From JAJDXW01 sp965214795 (GTDB taxonomy: Bacteria; Pseudomonadota; Gammaproteobacteria; HK1), in contig OZ243976.1 in assembly GCA_965214795.1 (NCBI GenBank), positions 5,270,001 through 5,334,000 on the forward strand: a stretch of 64,000 nucleotides of DNA. The letters are read 5' to 3'. This document shows, in pieces, positions 20,112-28,944 of the stretch. Position 1 is the stretch's first letter. Each line of letters begins with the position of its first letter. The notes under the pieces are model-generated. The model saw nothing but the letters and a program-made list of their open reading frames with translations. It did no database searches and had not been told where the DNA came from. The position numbers and the translations under genes were made by a program.

Positions 20112-20408
20112 TCAGGCGGCGCCCTCGATGACGACCATGTTGGTGAGGGCGACGCGGTTGCGAAGGGCCTTCGGCTCCTCGTACTCCGGCGAGGCGTGCC
20201 ACCGCTTGGCGTCCTCGACGCTCGGGAAGCGGAGCACGACGGTGCGTTCGCGCGGCCACTCGCCCTCCAGTACCTCGAATTCGCCGCCGCGCACCAGGTA
20301 CTCGCCGCCGTATCGGGCGATGGTCGCCGGCGCCCGCGCGATGTACTCCCGGTACGCCTCGGGATCCTGCACCTCGACCTGCCCGATGATGTAGCCGTAT
20401 CCGGCCAT
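20112..20408 (-). CDS. DUF1330 domain protein
   Basis: A 98-residue ferredoxin-like alpha/beta protein of the DUF1330 family (dimeric alpha-beta barrel group). It begins GYIIGQVEVQDPEAYREY and contains YLVRGGEFEVLEGEWPRERT and the closing FPSVEDAKRWHASPEY. The family's role is unknown. GGGGAG lies ahead of ATG 20408, so it can be made alone. However, no stop codon separates it from the amidohydrolase remnant upstream; both lie in one open frame joined by a Pro/Arg linker. Confidence 0.88.
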   Translation of the reverse strand: MAGYGYIIGQVEVQDPEAYREYIARAPATIARYGGEYLVRGGEFEVLEGEWPRERTVVLRFPSVEDAKRWHASPEYEEPKALRNRVALTNMVVIEGAA

Positions 20409-21351
20409 GTGCTGCTCTCCCCTTCGAGGTTCAATCGGCTGCGGAGGCCGCGGAGGCCGCGGAGGCCGCGGAGGCCGCGGAGGCCGCCGGCGGCCGCCGG
20501 CGGCCGTGCTTCCCCCCGGCGCGGCCCGGCCGTTGCGGAGCAACCGCCCCGGGAGCGGACCCGCGGGGTCCACCCGGTCCTCCCCGCCCCGCCGAATGAG
20601 CGTGCCGTTCACGATCACCGCTTCGATACCCTCCGCCTCGGAGATCAGTCGGTCGGCCTCGCCCGGGAAATCGTACACGCGCCGGAGCGGGCCGTCGCCG
20701 ACGGTGTCCGGATCGAACACCACCACATCCGCCGCGAGGCCGGGGGCGAGCCGCCCCCGCTCGGCGATCCCGAACACCTCGGCCGGGCGCGACGTGATCA
20801 TGCGCACCGCCCGTTCCAGGCCAAGCGACTTCTTCTCACGCACCCAGCGCCGGAGGAGGTAGGTGGTCGCACAGGCGTCGCAGAGCTGGCTCGCGTGGGC
20901 GCCGGCGTCGGAGAGCCCCACCACCATATGCGGGTCGAGGAGGAGCCGCTCCACCTCGTCCTCGTCGTGGTTCGCGACGGGCATCCGGAACCGCGCCTCG
21001 AGGTCGCTCTCGAGGCCGAGATCGAACAGGTATTCGACCGGGGTCTTGCCGGGAGAAGCCGCAGTTGCCCATGACCACCGTGGTGACCCCGTGCCAGGGA
21101 GAGATGGTGAGCATCCGGTCCCACATGATCTGGGCGTCGTAGTGGGTGTGGATGTCGACGAACCCGGGACACACCGCTTGCCCCGCCGCGTCGATCGTCC
21201 GCACCGCGCTCCCCGGGGCCTCGCCCACGGCGGCGATCCGGCCGTCCCGGATCCCGATGTCGCCCTCGCAGCCGGGGGCGCCCGTCCCGTCCACGATGAA
21301 TCCGTTGACGATCTTGAGGTCGAAGTCGCGAGCACCGCGGCTGGCCGGCAT
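20409..21351 (-). pseudogene. N-acyl-D-amino-acid deacylase-type amidohydrolase, internally deleted and frameshifted
   Basis: ATG 21351 starts a clear amidohydrolase N-terminus (FDLKIVNGFIVDGTGAPG, then PGFVDIHTHYDAQIMWD with the metal-binding HTH, and VVMGNCGFS). Immediately after this, in another frame, the sequence continues with the family's C-terminal third (PVANHDEDEVERLL, GLSDAGAHASQLCDACAT, ERGRLAPGLAADVVVFDP, VIVNGTLI). The family normally has some 250-300 residues between these blocks, including catalytic parts. The break is near 21055. I infer a deletion with frame change, giving a dead enzyme. The downstream frame runs through a minisatellite into DUF1330. Confidence 0.8.
20441..20508. 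repeat. 9-bp minisatellite (GCGGAGGCC units)
   Basis: Five perfect 9-bp units at 20441-20485, then degenerate GCCGCCGGCGG units to about 20508. On the minus strand it encodes a PRPPRPPRPP linker between the amidohydrolase remnant and DUF1330. A 9-bp unit keeps the frame whatever the copy number. Confidence 0.85.
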
Positions 21352-21509
21352 GGCGAGTCTCCGATGGTGGCCGGATGGTTCGATTCCCGGCGGGGCGCCG
21401 GCGCCGGAGCCTCCGGGCGCGGGCCGTGCGCCAGCCCGAGGGGTCTGTTGGAAAAAAAGACTAGCACGCCGGCCGGAAAGTCGGCCAGCGGGAGCCGTTC
21501 GAACCAGCA

Positions 21510-21632
21510 CTTCTCATTTTGCTCGTCGGGTCCCGCCGCGGGGCCGGCACGACCGCCGATCCGCCCCGGATCGAGTCACCAGGAGAAGACGGCTTGCGGA
21601 TCAGGGTGAAGTCGGGCGCCAAAGTGAGAACT
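21510..21632. mobile_element. MITE-like element B, short copy
   Basis: 123 bp beginning CTTCTCATTTTGCTCG and ending GGGCGCCAAAGTGAGAACTG; the ends are imperfect inverted repeats. It matches the two outer parts of 9590-9890 and lacks the extra interior of that copy. Repeat C follows within 10 bp. Confidence 0.65.
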
Positions 21633-21641
21633 GCTGCGTCC

Positions 21642-21797
21642 GAACGCAGGACCATTTTGTCGTGACCGAGTGCCGGCCGCGGGTGCGGGTCGGTCCGTCG
21701 TGCGGTCAAGGACAGCCTCATGAGGCCCGAACCGACACGCGGACGACGAATTGCGCTCCGAAATGGCCTGCCGAACAGGCCCGGTTCACCCATCGCC
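21642..21797 (-). repeat. dispersed repeat C, copy 2
   Basis: The reverse complement of this block aligns along its full length with 13328-13487. The 184 bp between it and dusA (21798-21980) holds no recognisable gene; a short copy of the TGCGTCCGAACGC motif occurs on both sides of the repeat (about 21634 and 21902). Confidence 0.65.
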
Positions 21798-21980
21798 GAA
21801 CAAAACACGCATGGACGAGCCGGCCGCCCCGTCGCATGAAGAGGTCCGGCGTCGCGAAGACGGCCCTCGTGGGTCTATTTTCACAGCAAAAACGAGCCCT
21901 GCGTCCGAACGCCTCCGGTGCCCGCGGTTCGTTCCGCCGGTGCCGCTCTTCCCGGGCGCAGCCTCGCGCTCATCCCCGCT

Positions 21981-23054
21981 ATGATCCCGCGCATGAGCGT
22001 GTTTCCCGGCTCGCACCGGCTCTGCGTCGCCCCTATGATGGGGTGCACGGACCGGCATGCCCGCTACCTGCTGCGTCTCATCAGCCGCCGCGCCCGCCTC
22101 TATACCGAGATGGTCCCGACCGGGGCCCTGCTCCACGGCGACCCGGAGCGGGCGCTTCGCTTCGATGCGGCGGAACACCCGGTGGCGATCCAGTTGGGGG
22201 GCAACGACCCGGCGGACCTCGCCCGGTGCGCGCGCCTCGCCGAGGGGGCGGGGTACGACGAGGTCAACCTCAACGTGGGCTGCCCGAGCCCGCGCGTTCG
22301 CAAGGGGTGCTTCGGGGCCGCCCTCATGGCCCGGCCGGCCCTCGTCGCCGAGTGCGTGGCGGCGATGCACGACGCGGCGTCGGTTCCGATCACGGTCAAG
22401 ACCCGCATCGGAATCGACGACCTCGACAGCCATGCGCGGCTCCGCGACTTCGCGGGGGCGGTGGCCGAGGCGGGCTGCGCCACCTTCATCGTCCATGCCC
22501 GCAAGGCGTGGCTGAGCGGGCTCAGCCCTCGGCAGAACCGCGATATCCCCCCGCTTCGCCACGACCGGGTGTACCGGCTGAAGCGCGAGCTGCCCGATCT
22601 CGAGATCGTCCTGAACGGAGGGATCAGGAGCCTGGAGGAAGCGGGAACGGCCCTCCGCCGGGTGGACGGGGCCATGCTCGGACGCGCCGTCTGGCACGAC
22701 CTCTGGCTGCTCGCCGGGGTCGACCGCAGCCTCTTCGGCGACACCGCCCCGCCGCCGGAGCGAAACGAAGTGACTGAAAGCTATCTCGCCTATGCGAAGC
22801 GCCAGCGCGACGTGCGCCTCGGGGAGCTGGTGCGGCCGTTGCTCGGCCTGTACCACGGTATTCCGGGAGCCCGTCGGTGGCGCCGCACCCTCGGCGAGCT
22901 CGCCCACCGCCGGGATACGACCGTCGACACCGTCGCTCGGGCGTGCGCACTCCTCGCCGCCGCGCGCCCGGGGCCGGGGCCGGGGCGGGAGCCGGAGCCG
23001 GAGCCGGCGCGCGTGAAAGCCGAACCGGAGGCGGGGTTCGATCTCGTCGCCTGA
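21981..23054 (+). CDS. dusA: tRNA-dihydrouridine(20/20a) synthase
   Basis: An FMN-dependent enzyme that reduces uridine in the tRNA D-loop. From ATG 21981 (357 residues) the TIM barrel shows the N-terminal VAPMMGCTDRHARYLLR, catalytic Cys101 in NVGCPSPRV, TVKTRIGIDD and FIVHARKAWLSGLSP, and the phosphate-binding LNGGIRS; these spacings and the long DusA-type C-terminal helical domain separate it from DusB and DusC. The open frame extends upstream to 21918, but those residues show no family similarity. The last 30 residues are a Gly/Pro/Glu simple-sequence tail (GPGPGREPEPEP), absent from usual DusA. Confidence 0.94.
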   Translation: MIPRMSVFPGSHRLCVAPMMGCTDRHARYLLRLISRRARLYTEMVPTGALLHGDPERALRFDAAEHPVAIQLGGNDPADLARCARLAEGAGYDEVNLNVGCPSPRVRKGCFGAALMARPALVAECVAAMHDAASVPITVKTRIGIDDLDSHARLRDFAGAVAEAGCATFIVHARKAWLSGLSPRQNRDIPPLRHDRVYRLKRELPDLEIVLNGGIRSLEEAGTALRRVDGAMLGRAVWHDLWLLAGVDRSLFGDTAPPPERNEVTESYLAYAKRQRDVRLGELVRPLLGLYHGIPGARRWRRTLGELAHRRDTTVDTVARACALLAAARPGPGPGREPEPEPARVKAEPEAGFDLVA

Positions 23055-23377
23055 TCCACGGGCGGCGTCGCATGGCGGCGGCCGGGGCGACGGCTCGCCC
23101 GGCGGGGACCGGGCGGCGTTTCAGGCCCCGGGCGGCGCGCGAGGATGCGCTCTCCGCAACGCCGACCTCCCTCTCCTTCCCGGTCGGCCTGCGACGGCAC
23201 CCGGAGCTGCCCGAGAATGCTCGGAAGCTCCTGGTCGATGCCCTCCCGGAAGGAGAACCGGACCCCTTGGCGCCGCCCGGACGGGGTATCCCCCTCGACC
23301 GGCTCGGCGGCAAGGACGTCAGGCCGCGCGCGAGGGTGCGTTGAGGACTCCCCGCTGGGCACTGGCCCACAAGTTCG
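23055..23377. other. gene-free region between dusA and the Rieske oxygenase
   Basis: I see no supported gene here. A short direct repeat (GTCAGGCCGCGCGCGAGG) occurs at about 23318 and again at about 23376 across the oxygenase stop codon, so the last few codons of that gene have been duplicated downstream. Confidence 0.4.
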
Positions 23378-24598
23378 TCAGGCCGCGCGCGCGAGGATGC
23401 GTTTGATCGACTCGTGGTAGTGGCCGAGGGCGGGTTCGTTCCGACCGTAGGTGACGTGCTCCTGCGCCCCGGAATAGAAGCTCTGCTGAATGTTCTCCCC
23501 GTTCGGGAAGTCCTCCTCCTGCACCACGGACATCAGGAGATCCATGTTCCGGTCCCAGTGGCGCTTCGCGCTCTCGGTCAGGGCCGGTTCCGGGGTGTAG
23601 AGCTGGACGTACATCCGCGCCCGATCCGGATCGTTCCCCACCGGGTGGACCCGCCAAGTCTCCAGGTGATCACCCTGCATGATGAGGACGGTGTTCGGGA
23701 ACAACACGTAGACGATGACGGTGTGGTGGACGAGGTCCCAGTCCGACTCGGGCACGCTGCGAAGCTCGTCGACGGAGCGACGCGCGTAGATGCTCCGGCT
23801 GTTCCGGCCGAACGCTTCGAACGTTCCAAGATTGGAGTGGATGAGCCAGTCGAGGGTCTCGGGGTGGAGCACCCGGATGTGGTAGGTCTCGAGGAAGGTG
23901 TCGATCACGAGCTTCCAGTTCATCTTCTGCTCTAGCACCCGGGTCTCGTACAGCGAGTACCGGCCGAGGTCGAAGGTTGCGAGATCGCGCTGCGCCCCCT
24001 CGAGCGACTCGTCGATGTCGAATTCGGCGCCGGGGCTCGCCACCGCCCAGACGAGCCCGTACTTCTCGACCACCGGAACCGGGGTGAGGCCGTGGCACGC
24101 CCGGTCCACCCCGGGGAAGCCCGCGTCGTGGGGGATCCGCAGCAACAGCCCGTCCGATCCGTACGTCCAGGCATGGTAGGGGCAGACGAAGCGCTTGCGG
24201 TTGCCGCGCCCTTCCGCGACCCGTGAACCGCGGTGCCGGCACACGTTGAGGAAGCCGCGCACGACGCCGTCCTCTCCTCGGACCAGGAGGAGCGGAGCAC
24301 CGGAGAAGTCGTCCGTCAGGAAGTCACCGGGCTCCGGAATCTCGTTGCCGAGCCCCATCAGGAGAGGGTGGCCGCGAAACAGCGTCTTCCGCTCGGCCGC
24401 AAGCTGCGCCCGACACGTGTAGTCGGTCACCGGGTTCCGGTACTCCGACCCCGCCATCGCCGTCGTCTTGTTGTCGAGGTGATGGAGAAGCTGCCGCAGT
24501 TGAGCCACTTGGCGGCCCTGGTCCATGGTCGTGAGCCGCTGCACGTGCATCTCTTCCCCCATCCCTTTCCCGTAGTCGGCCTGGATCGACCCAAGCAT
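23378..24598 (-). CDS. Rieske-type aromatic ring-hydroxylating oxygenase, alpha subunit
   Basis: A non-heme iron oxygenase subunit of 406 residues. The Rieske 2Fe-2S ligands are Cys120-x-His122 and Cys139-x2-His142. The mononuclear iron site has His240 and His245 in DTFLETYHIRVLH, within the C-terminal catalytic domain. It should oxygenate an aromatic, quaternary-ammonium or similar substrate with electrons from a reductase that is not in the window; specificity cannot be read. Alternative starts are ATG at residues 13 and 17, the latter preceded by GGGGGAAGAG. It diverges from a TetR gene across 80 bp, so local repression is likely. Confidence 0.92.
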   Translation of the reverse strand: MLGSIQADYGKGMGEEMHVQRLTTMDQGRQVAQLRQLLHHLDNKTTAMAGSEYRNPVTDYTCRAQLAAERKTLFRGHPLLMGLGNEIPEPGDFLTDDFSGAPLLLVRGEDGVVRGFLNVCRHRGSRVAEGRGNRKRFVCPYHAWTYGSDGLLLRIPHDAGFPGVDRACHGLTPVPVVEKYGLVWAVASPGAEFDIDESLEGAQRDLATFDLGRYSLYETRVLEQKMNWKLVIDTFLETYHIRVLHPETLDWLIHSNLGTFEAFGRNSRSIYARRSVDELRSVPESDWDLVHHTVIVYVLFPNTVLIMQGDHLETWRVHPVGNDPDRARMYVQLYTPEPALTESAKRHWDRNMDLLMSVVQEEDFPNGENIQQSFYSGAQEHVTYGRNEPALGHYHESIKRILARAA

Positions 24599-24609
24599 AG
24601 CCGATTCGC

Positions 24610-24641
24610 GGAGGAATTCTGGCGGATGTTAGAATTTTTCC
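24610..24641. promoter_or_regulatory. candidate TetR operator
   Basis: GGAGGAATTCT and AGAATTTTTCC form an inverted repeat with two mismatches and a 10-bp spacer, in the 80-bp region between the divergent oxygenase and TetR genes. A TAGAAT that could serve as a -10 overlaps the right arm. The position suits a repressor of both genes. Confidence 0.4.
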
Positions 24642-24678
24642 GATTTCCGTTCCCGCCCGCCCGCCCGCGACCGGAGCC

Positions 24679-25398
24679 ATGAGCGCCGAGCACCCGCCCA
24701 CGACCCCGAGCGCATCCTCCCCGGAACCACCCGGATTCGCGGCGCGGACCGCGGCCGGTCCGGCGGCCACGAACGGCGCCGACGGGGGGCCGAAGTCCGA
24801 ACGCACGCGGCAACGGATCCTCGACGCGGCGGCCCGCACCTTCCGCGACAAGGGGTACGCGGGCACCACCCTCAACGACATCGCGGTCGCCGCCCTGCTC
24901 CGGGCGGGCAGCATCTACTATCACTTCGATTCGAAGGAAAAGCTCCTCGAAGAGGTGCTGGACATCGGCATCGCGCGGGTATCGGCGGCGGTGAAGCGGG
25001 CGATCGATGCCTTGCCGCCGGATACCTCCCCGACGGAACGGATCCGGACCGGCATCGAGGCCCACCTGCGGAGCCTCCTCTGCCACGGCGAGTACACCTC
25101 GGCGAGCTTTCGCATCTTCGGACAGGCCCCGCGCGACGTCCGGTCGCGGGTCCTGTCCCGGCGCCGCGCCTATGCCGACTACTGGCGCGAACTGTTGCAG
25201 ATGGCTCGTGCGGCAGGGGCGGTAGATCCCCGCCGGGACCTCGGGCTCTCCCGGATGCTCCTCTTCGGGGCCCTCAATTGGTCAGTGGAGTGGTACGACC
25301 CCGAAAAGGGATCTCTTGACGACTTCGTCCGCGAGGCGGCGGAGACGTTCCTTCACGGCATCCTGGCTCCTCCGGAAACGTGGACGGCGGACGCATGA
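24679..25398 (+). CDS. TetR/AcrR-family transcriptional regulator
   Basis: A 239-residue regulator with a disordered N-terminus of about 40 residues. The HTH is at about 43-90 (ERTRQRILDAAARTFRDKGY, then LNDIAVAALLRAGSIYYHF, SKEKLLEEV). The helical C-terminal domain (about 95-225) would bind an effector and dimerise. Divergent placement next to the Rieske oxygenase suggests it controls that gene and itself. ATG 24679 is the only good start; its stop overlaps the next ORF's ATG. Confidence 0.92.
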   Translation: MSAEHPPTTPSASSPEPPGFAARTAAGPAATNGADGGPKSERTRQRILDAAARTFRDKGYAGTTLNDIAVAALLRAGSIYYHFDSKEKLLEEVLDIGIARVSAAVKRAIDALPPDTSPTERIRTGIEAHLRSLLCHGEYTSASFRIFGQAPRDVRSRVLSRRRAYADYWRELLQMARAAGAVDPRRDLGLSRMLLFGALNWSVEWYDPEKGSLDDFVREAAETFLHGILAPPETWTADA

Positions 25399-25610
25399 CC
25401 ACCAGGAAGCGCCGTAACGAGATTTTCCGGAGCCTATTCCCGATTGCGGTTCGAAAGGTGGATTTCGATCCGGATTTCAAACAGGATCGTATCCATGACG
25501 TGGCCCGATTCACACGAGATTTCGCCGATCCGATCGCGCTGACATCCGCCGGGACCCGGCGCACATGCGGATGGGTCGCGCCCCGTGCCTGCCTCGGCGC
25601 GAGGCTCTGA
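25395..25610 (+). CDS. hypothetical 71-residue protein
   Basis: ATG 25395 overlaps the TetR stop as ATGA, the usual sign of coupled translation. The product starts MTTRKRRNEIFRSLFPIAVR and contains DFDPDFKQDRIHDVARF, with no family I recognise. Local base use is less G+C-rich than the neighbours. It may be a real short gene or chance; the overlap is the only support. The 143 bp after it, up to the methyltransferase, show nothing. Confidence 0.3.
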   Translation: MTTRKRRNEIFRSLFPIAVRKVDFDPDFKQDRIHDVARFTRDFADPIALTSAGTRRTCGWVAPRACLGARL

Positions 25611-25753
25611 ACGAGCCGGGACTCGGCTTCTCCGTTCATCCGCGGAATGGCAAGCCGGGACAGTCGTTCGCTCCGCCCGCGCTCCGCCCGTCACGGAACG
25701 AAGGGCGGTGCGGGCGCCATGCCGAGGGGGGCCGAAGTCGCGGGGAGGGCGCG

Positions 25754-26344
25754 GTGACGGAAGCGGACCGCGAGAAGTGGGACCAGCGCTACGCCGAGGG
25801 CAGTTACCGGCCCCGGAGCTACCCGTCGCCCTTCCTCGTGGAGCGGCTGGCGGAGTTGCCACGGGGACGCGCCCTCGACCTCGCGTGCGGGGCCGGGCGC
25901 AACGCGCTCTGCCTCGCCGAGGCCGGCTACGAAGTCGAGGCGGTGGACATCTCCCCGGTCGCCATCGAGCGCGCCCGGGCCGCCGCCCACGAGCGCGGGC
26001 TCGAGGTGGACTGGCGGGTCGCGGACCTCGACGGCTTCAAGACCGCGCCGGGCCGCTACGACCTCATCACCGTCATCCGCTACACCAACCGGGAGATGAT
26101 GGCGCACCTGCCGGACGGGCTTGCCGAGGGCGGCAGGCTGCTCGTCGAGCATCACCTCCACACCTCGGAGCCGGTGGGCGGTCCGACCAGCCGAGCGTTC
26201 CGGCTTGCGCCGAACGAGCTCGTCGACCTCTTCCACGGCCGGCTGCGCGTGCTCTTCTATGACGAGCGGATCGCCCCGGACCCTGACGGCCAGCGCGTGG
26301 CCCTCGTCCGCTTCCTCGGCTGCCGCGGCTCGCCCGGCTTCTAG
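25754..26344 (+). CDS. class I SAM-dependent methyltransferase (TehB/thiopurine-like)
   Basis: A 196-residue small-molecule methyltransferase: N-terminal WDQRYAEG, motif I ALDLACGAGRNALCLA (about 40-55), acidic loop VEAVDISPVA, then LITVIRYTNREMM and GGRLLVEHH. This layout is that of TehB-like proteins, which methylate oxyanions, thiols or other small compounds; the substrate is unknown. The frame is open upstream to 25565, but GTG 25754 has GGGGAGGG before it and begins exactly at the family N-terminus. Confidence 0.85.
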   Translation: MTEADREKWDQRYAEGSYRPRSYPSPFLVERLAELPRGRALDLACGAGRNALCLAEAGYEVEAVDISPVAIERARAAAHERGLEVDWRVADLDGFKTAPGRYDLITVIRYTNREMMAHLPDGLAEGGRLLVEHHLHTSEPVGGPTSRAFRLAPNELVDLFHGRLRVLFYDERIAPDPDGQRVALVRFLGCRGSPGF

Positions 26345-26373
26345 CCCGGAAATGGAAATGCCATAGACCGCAG

Positions 26374-26430
26374 AGCGGAATGCCCGCCAAGCGGAGACCG
26401 CGTCGCCGGGTCGTGGCAGCCAGATTGAAG
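26374..26430 (+). repeat. copy of the asnB/flippase 3' overlap segment
   Basis: About 57 bp closely matching 28893-28945, where the same DNA encodes both the last residues of AsnB (plus) and the last residues of the flippase (minus; SIWLPRPGDAVFAWRAFR). It lies as a direct repeat on the other side of asnB. The rest of 26431-26904 contains open frames but nothing that I recognise as a gene. Confidence 0.65.
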
Positions 26431-26904
26431 GAAGAAGCCGCGAAACCGCTTTGCTTCGTGGCAACCTTCGCCTACGATCACCACCATGAAAGCAACGCCG
26501 CAACGCCTGATCGCGCCCGGCACGGGGGCTGCCCCACCGGCGCTCACCGGGCGCGAGCGGAAGCAGGCGGTGCTGACGCAGTGCTTGGCGGATTTGCTCG
26601 CCGGCAGTGCGCCGCCTGGCGCAACACGCTGGTCGGCATGGTCCACAGGCAGAGTCGCGGTGTTGACGACGCCTCGCTCCGCTGCGGTCAAGCACGACTT
26701 TCGGTTCGGCAGACTCTCCGACCGCGAAGAGTGAGATTCGGCAGTTGTCTGTCCTGCCGCCAAGGGCACGGCGCGGGACGGGCGAAGCCGAACGGAGCGG
26801 CGGCGCATGGCGAACCTGACACACCCTGACGGATTCCACAAACCCGCCTCGGACCCGTGCGGCATTTGCCGCGGGCAATGGACACGGCCCATGGAAAACG
26901 CGGC

Positions 26905-28944
26905 ATGTGCGGCATAGCCGGTTTTCTTGGAAGAGGATATCTCACGTCGGAGACGGCGTCATCGATCGCCCGCGCAATGGCGGACGCAGTCGCGCATCGC
27001 GGTCCCGACGATGCGGGGATCTGGTTGGACCTCGAGGCGGAAATCGCACTCGCGCATCGGCGTCTGGCCGTCGTCGATCTGTCGCCGGCCGGTCATCAGC
27101 CCATGCTGTCCGCGTCCGGGCGGCGCGTCATCGTCTTCAATGGCGAGATCTACAATCACCGGGACCTCAAACGGCGGCTCGACGCCCATCGTCCGAACAT
27201 CTCCTGGAGGGGGCATTCCGATACGGAAGTGCTGCTTGCCGCCATCGAGTGTTGGGGAATGGAGGAGGCGTTGCGGGCATCCACCGGCATGTTCGCCCTT
27301 GCCCTCTGGGATCGCGAGGACAGGGCCCTCTGGCTGGCCCGGGACCGGGTAGGCGAAAAGCCGCTCTACTACGGCTGGCAGAACGGTATATTCCTGTTCG
27401 GGTCCGAGCTGAAGGCGCTCGCGGCGCATCCTGCATTCGCGGGAGACATCGACAGGGACGCGCTCACTCTGCTCGTGCGCCACGGCTACGTTTCAGCTCC
27501 GTGGTCAATCTACCAAGGCGTGCGCAAGCTGCCGCCGGGCACATACGTCAGGATGGCCGCCGGCGCTTCAGGCTGGCGGCCGGGCGAGCTGCCGGAACCG
27601 CGGCCGTACTGGTCGCTGCGGGACGTGATTACCGCAGGCCGGGCGCAACCGTTCGAGGGTACTCCCGAAGAAGCGGTCGACGTCTTGAACGACCTGTTGC
27701 TGCGGTCGGTCGGCCGACAGATGGTCGCCGACGTTCCGCTTGGCGCGTTCCTGTCCGGCGGGATCGATTCGTCGACCGTCGTCGCATTGATGCAGGCGCA
27801 GTCCGAGCGGCCGGTGCGAACGTTCACCATCGGGTTCGATGAAGTCGAATACGACGAAGCGCCGTATGCCAGGGCCGTGGCAAGCCATCTGGGAACCGAA
27901 CATACGGAGCTGTACGTGTCGGGGCGCCAGGCGCTGGACGTCATTCCACGCTTGCCGCATCTTTTCGACGAGCCCTTCGCCGATGCCTCCCAGATCCCGA
28001 CCTTCCTGGTTGCCGCAATGGCGCGCCGACATGTGACCGTGGCCCTGTCGGGGGACGGCGGCGACGAGCTGTTCGGCGGCTATCCCCACTATCTGACGCA
28101 CCCCCGGATCTGGCGTTCGTTGTCCCGGGCGCCGCAACCGCTGCGCCGCATCGGCGCAGGCGCGATCATGGGCATCCTCGCACTGGACTCGGACGGCGCC
28201 GCGGCCAGCCGCTTTCTTCGGCGGCTGCCTACAGTCCGCGGACAACGCTGGACGCCGGACAGGGTCTGCAAGCTGGCGGCGCTGATCGCATGCCGGACAC
28301 CTGAAGAATTCCATTGGCGCCGCTTCTCCTACTGCCAGCATCCATCCGCGATCGTGCGCGGGGCCTCCGAGCCCGCTACCGTCCTGAACGAGGCTGCGAG
28401 CTGGCCCGATGCGGCCGAGTACGCCGAACGGCTGATGGCGGTGGACATGCTGGGCTATCTCTCCGATGACATTCTGGTCAAGGTCGACAGGACGGCGATG
28501 GGCGTCAGTCTGGAGACGCGCGCGCCGTTCCTGGATCACCACGTCGTGGAATTCGTCTGGCGACTGCCGTTGTCATTCAGGAGCCGCGGCGCCGAGGGCA
28601 AATGGATCCTGCGGCAGGTGCTTTACCGGTATGTGCCGATGCAGCTTGTCGATCGGCCGAAAGCAGGATTTAGTCCGCCGCTCGCCTCTTGGCTGCGTGG
28701 TCCCCTCCGGGACTGGGCGGAAGCCTTGCTCGACGAACGGCGGCTACGGGAGGAAGGGTATTTCGATCCCGGCGCCGTCCGCCGGATGTGGGGCGCATTC
28801 CTGAACGCACGGGACAGCGTGGAACAGCGTCTCTGGAACGTTTTGATGTTCCAGGCGTGGCTGGATCGTTCACCCGCCGCCGAGCGCGGCGCGGAACGCC
28901 CGCCAGGCAAAGACGGCATCGCCGGGCCGCGGCAGCCAGATTGA
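26905..28944 (+). CDS. asnB: asparagine synthase (glutamine-hydrolysing), AsnB family
   Basis: A 679-residue class II glutamine amidotransferase. The nucleophile must be Cys2, so ATG 26905 (giving MCGIAGF) is the start even though the frame opens at 26857. The glutaminase domain (2-200) has AHRGPDDAG and FNGEIYNH; the synthetase domain has the ATP P-loop SGGIDSS (284-290) and LSGDGGDELFGGY. Members in polysaccharide loci often amidate sugars or peptides rather than make free Asn. Its place beside a flippase and glycosyltransferases suggests such a role (inference). It is convergent with the flippase gene, overlapping by 75 bp. Confidence 0.92.
   Translation: MCGIAGFLGRGYLTSETASSIARAMADAVAHRGPDDAGIWLDLEAEIALAHRRLAVVDLSPAGHQPMLSASGRRVIVFNGEIYNHRDLKRRLDAHRPNISWRGHSDTEVLLAAIECWGMEEALRASTGMFALALWDREDRALWLARDRVGEKPLYYGWQNGIFLFGSELKALAAHPAFAGDIDRDALTLLVRHGYVSAPWSIYQGVRKLPPGTYVRMAAGASGWRPGELPEPRPYWSLRDVITAGRAQPFEGTPEEAVDVLNDLLLRSVGRQMVADVPLGAFLSGGIDSSTVVALMQAQSERPVRTFTIGFDEVEYDEAPYARAVASHLGTEHTELYVSGRQALDVIPRLPHLFDEPFADASQIPTFLVAAMARRHVTVALSGDGGDELFGGYPHYLTHPRIWRSLSRAPQPLRRIGAGAIMGILALDSDGAAASRFLRRLPTVRGQRWTPDRVCKLAALIACRTPEEFHWRRFSYCQHPSAIVRGASEPATVLNEAASWPDAAEYAERLMAVDMLGYLSDDILVKVDRTAMGVSLETRAPFLDHHVVEFVWRLPLSFRSRGAEGKWILRQVLYRYVPMQLVDRPKAGFSPPLASWLRGPLRDWAEALLDERRLREEGYFDPGAVRRMWGAFLNARDSVEQRLWNVLMFQAWLDRSPAAERGAERPPGKDGIAGPRQPD

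Noticed and set aside
22790..23362. A minus-strand ORF between dusA and the oxygenase
   Set aside because: It overlaps dusA antisense and has an Arg/Gly/Pro composition with no recognisable motif.
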